Shown here: positions 10,443 to 20,863 of the stretch, in pieces
Numbering within the stretch: the first letter of the stretch is position 1
Layout: every line of letters starts with the position of its first letter
Origin: Liolophura sinensis
Lineage: Eukaryota > Mollusca > Polyplacophora > Chitonida > Chitonidae
Reading direction: 5' to 3'
Assembly (NCBI RefSeq): GCF_032854445.1
Contig: NC_088300.1
Coordinates: 44,757,682 to 44,821,681 of the forward strand
Length of the DNA stretch: 64,000 nt
Notes under the pieces: model-generated
What the model was told of the DNA's origin: nothing
The model's input: only the letters and a program-made list of their open reading frames with translations
Database searches by the model: none
Position numbers and translations under genes: made by a program

Positions 10443-11289
10443 TTTAGATTACATCAACGCATTGAGTTTCCTTATTATTTATAAAGTAGACTAAATTTCT
10501 CAATACGAACCACAAAAATATATATCCCCAAACTGTCGCGCTTTTACTATCTCTCGCTATAACATCACATGCAGCTTCCACTTCTCTTTGCAACATATAA
10601 AAAAAAACACACACAAGCATAAACAAGCACCTTTTGAACTGTTGCCATTAGAAGTGACGTCACAGAAATTTATCACCGCTGTAACCTCTAAGAAAGTTAA
10701 ATAAAACTGTGTTGCAGTTTTATTCGGCGTAAAACATTGGACACCTTAGTTGGGATTGCGCATGTGTAACACATACATCACTTGCACCAATAGAAAAGTA
10801 TGACTTTTGGACAATGTGCGACGCACTTAAGGTTATTCATGCTTAATCTCATCCAGTCTATAATCAACATCCTTAATAAAATTTATTTGTGTGTCGGATG
10901 CAATAATAGTGTGCACACTTCAGAGAAAAAAAAGAGAATGCATGTGTACCACGTGATGATAGAAACAATACTTCAGGCAGATGTTTTTGTTACATTACTT
11001 CCCGTCTCATCACCCTGAACACAGTGACCTTGTTGTCAAAAATCATGCACATTTCACCACAAACGTTATGCCTGGTCCGTCACCTTTCTTGTCTACACCT
11101 AGGCAGATATCGTTGTCATGGGAACAATGGGTTGAAACAATGCAAAGCTGCATGTATTTAATTGTCATCAGTATCAGTAAGTATCAGCGCGTGTCAACTT
11201 CCCCCTAGAAGCTAAATCCACGATTGATGTACACGTCACATGAGAAAAATTGCGAAGGTTCAGATGACGTTAATCCCAAATCAGTGTTG

Positions 11290-11915
11290 AACCCCATTCT
11301 ACAGTCTTTCTTCTGCATTGAGCATATAATCCACGCTGATTAATGCAGTGTTAGCGTACCTAACACGTTAATGCTAGGTCGTTGATGAACTACATACCCC
11401 ACTGTACAGCCTTTGTTCTACGTTAAGCATATAATCCACGTAGATGAATCTGTGGTAGCGTACCGAACATGTTAATGCTAGGTCGTTGCTGAGCTACATA
11501 CCCCGCTGTACAGTCTTTGTTCTACCACAAGTATATAAATCACGCAAATGTTAGGTCATTGGTGAAGTACAAACCCCACTGTAGAGTCCTTGTTCTACCT
11601 TGAGCACATACTTTACGCAGATGAATGCAGTGGTAGATTACCGAACACGTTATTGCTAAACTACAAACCCCACTGTACAGTCTTAATACCTTAAGCACAA
11701 AAGCACGCAGATGAATGCAGCGTAGGCCTACCTAACACGTTAATGCTAGGTCGTTGGTGAACTACATACCCCACTGTACAGTCTTTGTTCTAACATAAGG
11801 ATATAATTCACGTAGGCGAATGCAATGGTAGCGTACCGAGCTATGTACACCACTCTGCAGCCTTTGTTAAGAATAAATAATCCACTTAGATGAATGCAGT
11901 AGTAGCGTACCGTAC
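11290..11915. repeat. 105-bp minisatellite, short allele (unit A)
   Basis: About six degenerate copies of a unit of about 105 bases, recognisable by ATAATCCACG, GATGAATGCAGTG, AGCGTACCGAACACGTTAATG, CTACATACCCCACTGTACAG and TTTGTTCTACC. Several copies carry internal deletions. Confidence 0.85.
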
Positions 11916-12484
11916 ACAAAACAAAAGGTCGAGGATATTACATTTATGATCAAATTTGTGTCTCGTTGAAAAATAATTATTCTATGTGATCACATGGAAA
12001 TGACCTGGTACGGTACGTGCATGATTGAAGCTTTATAAGTCGATTGCCATATAACAGGAAAAGAGTAAAACAGGACTGAAAACAGAAGTAGCATTACAAG
12101 TGTGTCAGCAGATGTCACTCACAGTTATAGTCAGTTTCGCTCCCAGAGGTGCACAGTTTCTTGCACTGGGGCATATTCCCCACCTTACCATACCAGGTCC
12201 ATACCAGGGCTAATAGATAGATCTCCTACAAGTTTCCTCTGTTCTGTCAACCTCTAGCCATCCATTAAATATGACAAAGATTCCAGCACAAGGGCCCGTT
12301 CAAGACTGGATACAATATATGCATTTCAAAGCATTTAGTTTTGTATAACAAGATACTTTATTACCATGTAAAACAAATCAGACAGACAAGCATGTACTTA
12401 TATTAGCATAAGGATCTCAATATTTTCTGGTGAACTCAAACAATCCATATAGTATACATCTCAAGGTTTCCAACTGAAGCACTA

Positions 12485-13090
12485 GTTGCACAACTTCATC
12501 GAGGGCATCAAGGACTGGTGGCGTTTTTTTCTGCGTCTGAAGAGAATAAATATAGATATTTGTTCTCTATAGTGCAGCTATCTCTATTCTCCAGTGTTTA
12601 ACGGGGAGTATTACGGACTGAGTGGCGTTTTTTCGCTACGATGGTAGATGAGCATTTAGAAGTCCACTGTGACATTTTCCAGCAGCTGTCCCTTCTCTGG
12701 CCGGCTTCATCATCCGGCGTGTGGTTTTACTCCATACTGTGACATTGTAGTGAGTTTATGTCTTGACACTCAGTTACTCCATACTGTGACACTGGAGTGA
12801 GTTAATGTCTTTGAGAATGGCTAGCTTCATATTGTGCCCCTAGAGAGTGTTGATGTCTATGAGGACTTACTCCATGCTGTTTTCATTTCATTTATTTACA
12901 CTGGAATGACGCAGGGTGGTTGCGGAGGTACTTGTATAACATCATACATATTTACATAATATGGCGGCTATTCACACGTGTGGCTTAAAATTCTACTCTG
13001 TTTGTGCTGGTCGAGTCTTTAGATTGCAGAATGAATTTCAATTATCCATAAGAGTAATCTGTTCTCTACTTCACTTCTATGTCCTTTTAT
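12485..13090. other. ~600-base stretch present in A, absent from B
   Basis: Between GAAGCACTAG and the shared block ending in CACATATTCGATAACG, unit A has extra sequence that unit B lacks (29205-29270). It includes a short tandem piece with CCATACTGTGACA...GTGAGTT about 60 bases apart (12730-12860). No TIRs or coding frame recognised; it could be an insertion in A or a deletion in B. Confidence 0.5.
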
Positions 13091-13805
13091 TTTGGACAGA
13101 CGAAGAGTAAGCGATATTCGTCAGCCGTGCAATCTGTTTCAAAAACCTTGATACACATATTCGATAACGATTTCAACGCCGAAGCTGTTGAAATAATACG
13201 ATGGTAAATGTTTTGGCAAACGTTTGTAGAATATTTTTTTGGTGTTAATTTATACAGATTACAGTAATTTGCGAAAACACCCAAATCACTTTAAAGGCCT
13301 CTCTCATTTCTGATATCATTATAGTGTCATATGTAACAAACATGAGATTAAGATAGACGGACCCCAGATATAATAAAATGAGCACACTCAAAAAATGAAT
13401 CTGTTAATTTTAACACAAAGTCTATTGTCTGAGTGCAGGTGTATAAACCACATCAAGGTGATATCATGGAACAGACGAGATAAATAACCTATAACATATT
13501 TCTCTCATACGTCTTAATTATATTATATTTATGAATTCGTTTAGGTCATTCAAGTACAGGGGAAAAGTAATAACGAGAGATTCTCGAAAATTCCCAAATA
13601 GATCTCAATACCTACCTCTTCTATCTAAATTCATCTCGGTTAAATAATAAATATATTCCTAATAAATCTATTACAATCATTACGTTCAAATCATAAAACA
13701 AAATTAATGGTGAACCCAAGAAAGTGCACAATTTCTACACAACAAGCTGTTACCTATAGTCAGTTTTTGCCGACTGTAATCGGGGATTTTTTCTCTTGTA
13801 ACAGT

Positions 13806-13970
13806 ATAAACGTCATTTATTTATTTATTTTATTGGTGTTTTACGCCATACTCAAGAGTATTTCACTGATATGACGGCGGCCAGCATTATAGTGGGAGGA
13901 AACCGAGCAGAGACCGGCGGAAACCCACGACAATCCGCAGGTTGCTGGTTGCACGTACGGCCATTAGGTG
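13806..13970 (-). repeat. Type-1 SINE, 5'-truncated
   Basis: It begins with the (TTTA)n tail followed by TTGGTGTTTTACGCCATACT and runs through the conserved centre to ACGTACGGCC, then stops before the tRNA head. A possible CGTCAT flank is seen on both sides. It is not present at this place in unit B. Confidence 0.8.
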
Positions 13971-14774
13971 ATCGTCATGTTGTTCTAAAGAATTGCAAAG
14001 GGGTTGTTAGGTCATGTCTGTATATTTCTCATAATATGTTGATCGTGTAATATCTATTAATAAACGTGGGAAACAAATAAAATATTTACAGCAACCTGTG
14101 TTTAAAGACTCGTTTTAATACCCTATATGTCAACATATGGGTAAGAAAAGAATGATTGACAATGTTACCACAAGATACCCCTTATGATGTCACATGAAGA
14201 ATATTTTAGCCACTGAGATCTGATGTGCACAACAGTGAAATTCCTTGCCATAGGTAATAATATGGCGATCCAAAAATCCATTTTCAAATCATGTGACTCC
14301 GTTGCTAGGATAAACTCGGCTGTTCTTTCCAAGATTCAGATCAGGCTCTTATTTTACGAGATCATATATGACATACATATCGCCCACTTAATGGCGTACA
14401 TCGTCTTGGTTTCAATTCAAACGTTTCGCGAATTCGGTTATTAGCGATTAATTTGATGTTAATTGTAACATTGATATTCTCGAACTGATGCCTTGTAATA
14501 TCAGGTCAGGATTACTGTAGGTTTAAAGGACACATGCTCCCTTAGAGTACATCTTTGACATGTTGAAAACAACACACTCGAAAAAACCTCAATCCAGTTT
14601 AGTGGAGAAGACAGCCATTTTAAGCCAAAATTAAAAAACCTTGTCACAATACTTGTTTTCGGAAAGAAAAGTTGAAATTTTGACTCATTTGTTTTAAGAT
14701 AACATTGAAAAGGTGGTAAACATTTTAATCTATACAGCGACCCGAATATAAGTTCTAAGATAACATTTAAAACT

Positions 14775-14928
14775 TTTGACTGATTCCAAGCTTAAGCTAA
14801 AATGTTAAACCTCAAATCTAAGCGTTGTGGTGTCGGAAGTTGAAGTTTTAACAAATTTTCATCTCGAAAGAACAAAAACAAGCTCGAAAATTCTTTTTCA
14901 AGTTTGGTCATATCAGAAACTGATCCCG
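14775..14928. repeat. Eroded MITE (unit A allele of 30722-30899)
   Basis: The internal sequence matches the unit B MITE, but both inverted ends have lost roughly 14-20 bases at corresponding places (TTCCAAGCTTAAG here against TTCCACGAAGCC...CTTAAG in B). Confidence 0.5.
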
Positions 14929-15559
14929 ACCTGTATTTCTGAAGGCTGGGAAGAAATCTGACATCTGATGTAGCCGTCATTGCGATAGTCTCGCTTTTCA
15001 GGCATGCACGGTCGTGATGATCGGCATCATGTCAGCCTAAGCGATATGAAACAACAGTGGGATATCCGGGATTCTCTAGTACAACCTGAAGTCAGTCAAT
15101 ATTGACATAGGCCATTGTGCTTTCAAAGTTAAGCCCAGGACATGTTCTGTTCATCTATATAGCCATGTTCTGGGGCATACCATCATCAGATTTCCAGCAA
15201 ACATCATCTTTATTACGTCACATGCTTAGTTTACACGGAAGAACCAGTCATTTAATGAAGGCTTTATTAAAGAAGTAAAATATTCAAAATCACGAAAGCT
15301 CGTGGTAGTTTTAACCAGGTACAAAAGGCCAGGTGAACACAGTGTTCGCCCGAACAAATACACGTATGTGAAATGTATAAAAGAATACTAACAGCAATGT
15401 AATGAGTTTCAACTTTGAGAAATGTTTTCCATGGGTGTTAACGACAGATTTTTGCTCGTAAAGCAACGAGTTAACAAAAAATTTTTTCAAAAATATTTGT
15501 AGCTCAATTGTAGTTCTGATCTTAAGATTTTGGGCTGGAGAGCACTAACTATCATGGCA

Positions 15560-17000
15560 GCTACAGAAATGCATATACACATGTCCATCGTCACCTCTGT
15601 ATATAATTAAAACCTCAATGGCCGCAGCAGCCACGAAAATAATTAGACAAATTTCTATCGTCACCTATGCATGTATGTATCCATCAAAATCCAAACTATT
15701 TAAGCAAAACAATACGGCTTGTAGTTCAGAGAGGAACTGATATCTGTTTCATTTCATTCACCAAAGCATGCAGCAATACAGACGAATTTATGTTGTTTAT
15801 AAACTTGGGGGGGAACAGAAACCCCAAGTGATTTTATAGCCCAATGTAAATTAAATAATGGTGTATAGGCACTTATAGACTCAGTAATTGATACAACTAA
15901 ATTTTAACAATATGTATATTATTTGTACATAAATAAAGAGAACACAGTACCCACTGTGTCTGTTGCTACACTGTGAGACAAGTTAACATAACACATGTAC
16001 ATGTACATGAGATGAAGTTTCACGGGCGTGATCCCTAAACAGTAATTTTCTTCAGTAATTCGAACTTAGGTAAGGAGTTAGAGTTAGAACGGCACTTTTG
16101 AGTTTTTTATTTTTAGTTTTATGTTAGTGTACTCAGTGAGTTATTTAATCTACACACAAAGAAACCGACGATCGAGATACCGTGATACCCACAGATAATA
16201 AAATCGGAGATGCCATATGTCGTTACCCATGTTACCCATGTACAAAAAATAAAAACTGTGTATGGAAACCGATTAGAGATATCATAGCCCGGACACGAAT
16301 ACGGATGGAAAGACGAGCAGAATTACTATAGAATAATTTTCCGGACATATATCAAATGGACAAATGTGATGCGCGACATATCTGCACCTTTGCATCGACC
16401 AAAACTCAATTCCACGAAGTTCATGTCGATCTATACAGCAGATATCAGAGGAGTTGCAACCTGGTAACCATTGCAACTGTGGAAGTGAACAAAGTCTCGA
16501 CACATTGTATCCTCTATATCTATGTATGCACCAAAACCTAAAACTGTACATGGGAAACTATTGGAGTTGTAGCCCGGACACGAATACAGACGAACAGATG
16601 GACAAAATTGGGGCTTATTATACCATAGTCTGCTCCACCCAATGACAGTGGGCGTAAACAAATGGACACATGTGAGGCGTGACACATCGTCACATCTTTA
16701 CCTATGTATCGACCGGGAAAGTTGTAGTCCTTACACGAATCTCAAGTCGATCTATATTACTGTTACCATGGCAACTGTGGAAATGGACAAATGTGAGTGG
16801 CGACACATCACCATATGTGTCTCTATGTATCCACCAAAAATCAAAACTGAATATGTAAAAACAAGTGAAGTTGTAGCCCAGACAGGATATCAAAAAATGT
16901 ATATAGGGATGATGGCAAACTGATTACCATCGTCAACTGTGTATCTACGTATCCACCAAAAATTAAAACTCCAACTAAAGTTGTATACCGGACACGAAAT
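15560..17000. repeat. ~150-bp degenerate satellite (unit A)
   Basis: Repeated but irregularly spaced modules: GTAGCCCGGACACGAA, ATGGACAAATGTGAGG, GACACATCGTCACAT, CACCTATGTATC and ACCAAAA-TAAAACTG-ATATGGAAA. Spacing between successive CCGGACACGAA motifs varies from about 110 to 285 bases. A counterpart lies at 32370-33190 in unit B. Confidence 0.7.
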
Positions 17001-18068
17001 CATATCTATTTTATATATGATATATATTGAGAATTGGCCACGATGTGTCACACGACATTTCAAGTTAAAATATTGCACTGACGTGTTGGTTACAAACGTT
17101 GCGTTTCTTGCGATGTCGTGTTATTCCGTTTCAAAAACTGTGATAAAAACGCAATATTTTAAGTTAAATTATTGCTTTTGCCATTGCAACAAGAAGGTAA
17201 CAATCTTCTAAAATGTCGTGGTGTTGAACCATCACATTTGGAAATAAAAGCCAGAGGACTACGACATTTTACATTGACATTAACTCTGTCTTCATTTGGA
17301 CTCGAAAGACAAAATTTCAACGTACAATGTCGATTTCTCGCGTTGTGAAGCCATATATTTCAAAGCAACCATTTAGCGCTAAAATAGAGCATTTCTCTGT
17401 GCATCAGAGTACATGGAGCAATACCCACAATGGGCTCCCGTATGTTTACTCGTTTTTTGTTAAATCGCTCAAATAACCAATAAACTTGAATTTAGTGCAT
17501 TTTACGTCAATGTAAACCGTGTGTTATTCCTTTTGAACACCTCCTGCTGAGAAGCAGACTTCGAGCTTTAGTTTGCATTGCCGTATATTTAATCAAGCTT
17601 TTTCATAACATTTCTTTGTTAAATGACGTGAGCTTCATTCATTTGGGTGTGGTGAGGATTTTAGAAAATACCACCCCAGCCGCAATTCGGACGAATAAAC
17701 CTCTGGGGTTTTCAATGACAAACCAAACAATAAATGCACTGATATTTTTTAATTATTCTACCTTCAAATGCCAGGGTCTTTTGCAACTGGCAAAGCCCCC
17801 CCCCCCTCCCGCCCCTGTCCAATTCTCTGACCCACATATTGATCATGGTGAAAAGTTATATGAACAGTAGTTGCTGTATAGTACTGCAGTCTTCTGTAAC
17901 ACATCGCATACTTGCTGTGGGAGGGGGATATAACAGGTCTTTTTCATTTTGGACGGGGGAGCCGGGTTTTTTTTCTTTTTTTTTTTTTTTTTTTGCTTTT
18001 TTGCTTCATGTTTCGAATGGGTAAATGAGTTGAGCTTTCGGATGGATTTCTGATTGAACGTCTTGGTC

Positions 18069-18123
18069 TATATAAGGAGGCTCTGAAACCAGACAGGCAT
18101 CCACTTCTGGGAAATCCATAACG
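18069..18123 (+). promoter_or_regulatory. TATA promoter and non-coding exon 1 of copy 1
   Basis: TATATAAGG at 18069-18077 is followed about 25-30 bases later by a short exon ending AACG at 18123, before the donor GTGAGTAAG. The block from TATA to donor is identical in copy 2 (34274-34328) and recognisable in copy 3 (54431-54490). The tiny first exon has no ATG. Intron 1 then runs to a CCAAG acceptor near 18883. Confidence 0.75.
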
Positions 18124-18734
18124 GTGAGTAAGTACAGAGAGCTGTTTAGCTGTAAATTCTCAAACTCTGTACCTGACGTAATACTGATTGTTCAGCAGAT
18201 GATTACACTCAAACGGGACGTAACACATTGCTGATTGTATATTAATCTTGATTTTAAAAAATTGATTACTTTAAACAGGAGTATATATTAAGAGATTCAG
18301 GTTGTACAATTTCCTTTCAGACTGTTTACAGTGCAAAATATAAGCACAAAGTGTCACTAAAAGAGAGTTTATTTCGGATATCATGAGGCAACAGGTTAAT
18401 GAGGCAACAGGTTATGAGTAGATAAATGCCATGCTGAGGGATTGGTATCATTTGATCAGATACTTGACCGAACACATGAAATAAAGATATAGCCATGAAG
18501 CAGTGCGATTGTAATATAATTTGCTACACATTTACATGACCAGTTGGAAAAAACCTTTACCGAGGTACATTTAACATGACAAGAGGCTGTATTTTACCGG
18601 TTTACCATTTACCAATTGTAACACTGTCGTCGCTACTAAGGTCTTGCTCTCTGTACTGTAAGTCTTTCTTCATACTGTACTAATCCAGCCAGCGCTTATT
18701 GTTTCTCCTGTGACACTAAATCAAGGTGTTTGTC

Positions 18735-18848
18735 ATATAACTGACAAAGGTCAGTGGTTTATCCGGAGCACTGCACTTTTTACCACCCATCAATCTGACC
18801 GCCGTCAAATAAGTAAAATATTCTTGAGAACCGATACTATAAATAGAT
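18735..18848 (+). repeat. SINE-derived piece in intron 1 of copy 1
   Basis: ACTGACAAAGGTCAGTGGTT, the CTGACCGCCGTCAAATA block and TAAAATATTCTTGAGAACCG match a type-1 SINE variant. It sits just upstream of the coding exon in both copy 1 and copy 2 (35315-35440). Confidence 0.6.
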
Positions 18849-18920
18849 AATTTTATTTGTACACAGAATATTCTCTTTTCCAAGGAGTGGTACAGTACAA
18901 CACGAACACTTCCCTCTGTC

Positions 18921-20690
18921 ATGGCCCGATTGTTGTTGTCGTTGGCGGCTTTCCTGGTCACTGCTGAATTGAGCTCAGCCGCCAGTTTTTGGGACAATCT
19001 AAAGCTGGATTGTGGCGTATCTGTGTGGTCTGACTGGGGACCTTCTGTCAATGGGTATCGTACCCGCACCCGGCAGATTTACAGACAACCCCAAAATGGT
19101 GGTGCCCTGTGCCCTAACATATCCGAAACTGACAAGGCTACGTATACATTCGATCAACTCCATCTAATTAATATATTGTTTGTGTTTACATAAGTTTCTA
19201 TAGGCGTTTTTCAGTTTCACATGAACACACTGGCATGTCATTGTATACGTATGGAACGCTACATTAGTTAACATGGGTTTAATTTCGGATTTTTCTTTCA
19301 TTTTAGATCCATGGATCAAACAGACAACTACTGAAAAGGCCGCAACAATAGAGACTAATTTTTTGTTAGGATCTGGGGGATCGTCTTCCGGTCGCAAACG
19401 CCGAGACACGACAGTAAGAGATCGTGACATTCTCTTCATCGTAGACAGCAGTGGAAGCATTGATAGCCACGAATACAACATTGCCAAAACCAGCTTGGCA
19501 AACCTAATCGGCAAAATCTGCGGCAAAATTGGTTTGGGACCGCAGAGTAATAGGGCAGCTCTGATTATCTTCTCAAATAAACCTCAGGAGATTTTTGACT
19601 TTGATGATCACGACAATTTGGCTGATGTGCAGGCTGCCATTCGCAACATACCACATATTTCGAGTAACACCTGTACGGGAGACGCTCTGGAGTACGCAAA
19701 GACAATGTTTACCTCGAGTAAAGGTAGGTTTGTACATTTACTTGTGGTATTTATTTATTTATGTACCGGTATTTTTTTCCCTGTGGTCTAAACGAAATAT
19801 ACACTCAACAATTTTTCTCTTATACGACGGCAGGCAGCTATATGGGTGTGAGAAAACACCAGAATACCCGGGATAAACTAGTGACCTTCGTCAAGTTTCC
19901 AACAAACGGGCCGTACAGGTATACTTCTATTTAGGTGTACCAAACCGAAAACTAAATAGATGAATGGCAGCACAACCAGTTTGGAAAACATACCTTTTAT
20001 AGCTTGCCAATGGTTTCCATGGCTCCATTTTGGAGCTCCTGTGGTCATTATTTCAGCATGGGCTATAACAGGAGCGTAATGGGTGTTGGGGGATTTAGGT
20101 AATAGAAATGAGAAAATTAAAATTATTAAGATTTAAAGAAAACAAATGTTATGAATCTTGGATGATAAAAGAATTTAAGAATGAGACAAATATGTGTTTT
20201 ATCCCGGGTGTCCAACCCTATCTTCAGTCTTCACAAATGGTCTAAAACGCATACCATTTCTGAAGGACAAGAGCTTCCGGGGTCTAGACGGCCCTTGAAC
20301 CCTCGATTATACTACACGTAAGCAATTACCATATGCCCCATACAAATGTTGTTCAAAGGCAAGTGAAGACCATACTGTGTGCTTTCCCGCCGTTTTATAG
20401 GAGTTCGACCAGACCGGGATTCTGTCAAAGAAGTGGTACTCCTCACAGATGGCGGCTCCAACTGTGGACCTGACGCTGTGACGAAGGCGGCGGAGCTTCA
20501 GGAGAGTAAACGTGTGTTCGTCTTCGCTATCAGTGATTTCAGACCTGCAGGCAAGAAAGAAATGGAAACGATGGCCAGTCACCCGCCTTCAAAACATCTG
20601 TTTCACGTGGGATCGTTCTTACAATTTGAAGACATCGTTGTGACAGTCTTAGCCTATCCAAAGAACTGTGCCCCTATAGTGATCAATTAA
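18921..20690 (+). CDS. Secreted TSP1-like/vWA protein, copy 1 (splice donor lost)
   Basis: Coding exons 18921-19137, 19307-19723 and 20401-20690 total 924 bases (307 residues). Residues 1-20 are a signal peptide (MARLLLSLAAFLVTAELSSA). A TSP1-like segment follows (VSVWSDWG, YRTRTRQIYRQPQNGG, LCP) with only two cysteines. Then comes RKRR, a furin-type site, and a vWA domain with an intact MIDAS: DSSGS in exon 3, CTGDAL, and LLTDGG in exon 4. The ATG is well placed (G at -3 and +4). Oddity: the donor after exon 2 reads CT (19138-19139) where copies 2 and 3 have GT, and the next GT would break the frame. Acceptors and the second donor (GTAGGT, 19724) are canonical. Family knowledge: vWA-TSP1 proteins are extracellular adhesion or matrix proteins; the specific role is unknown. 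Confidence 0.8.
19800..19915 (-). repeat. SINE variant in intron 3 of copy 1
   Basis: TTTTCTCTTATACGACGGCA, GAAAACACCAGAATACCCGG and GACCTTCGTCAAGTTTCC are the reverse complement of a type-1 SINE variant. It also occurs in intron 3 of copy 2, there twice (36368-36480, 36895-37010). Confidence 0.6.
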
Positions 20691-20857
20691 AGCCCCTGTG
20701 AACTCAAATCCTCATTTCGAAAAACTCCATCTGAACAAGCTATTCCCCTTCCTGACATAAGCTGGCTTCACACCACACATAATGCGTATTCCTCGCACGT
20801 TGTCTTTTAAATATGCACATGAGCATCAACTGCATGCATTGTCTTTGAAATACAGTA

Positions 20858-20863
20858 AATAAA
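20858..20863 (+). promoter_or_regulatory. Poly(A) signal of copy 1
   Basis: AATAAA lies 168 bases after the stop, at the same offset as behind copy 0. Confidence 0.65.

Larger units (their letters stand above)
8101..18060. other. Spacer of unit A, no gene seen
   Basis: About 10 kb of spacer shared with unit B (24086-34270). It holds SINE pieces, the 105-bp minisatellite, an eroded MITE and the ~150-bp degenerate satellite, listed separately. Open frames here are short, unsupported by family motifs and mostly not kept in unit B. Confidence 0.6.
1..20570. repeat. Segmental duplication unit A (left edge outside window)
   Basis: From the copy 0 exon end through the spacer to copy 1, this block is collinear with 20571-37648 (unit B). 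The first ~9.7 kb, minus the transposon, is also collinear with 37649-42405 (unit C). Anchor: the same exon motif begins at 7, 20571 and 37649, so the A-to-B period is 20,564 bases and the B-to-C period 17,078. The extra length of A comes mainly from the transposon at 3542-8099, a ~600-base stretch at 12485-13090 and a SINE at 13806. A and B look very similar by eye; C is more diverged. Confidence 0.9.

Noticed and set aside
17950-17995. T-rich and C-rich runs upstream of the TATA box as a regulatory G4 or triplex element
   Set aside because: The runs differ in length between copies 1 and 2 and are absent before copy 3, so they look like unstable simple repeats.
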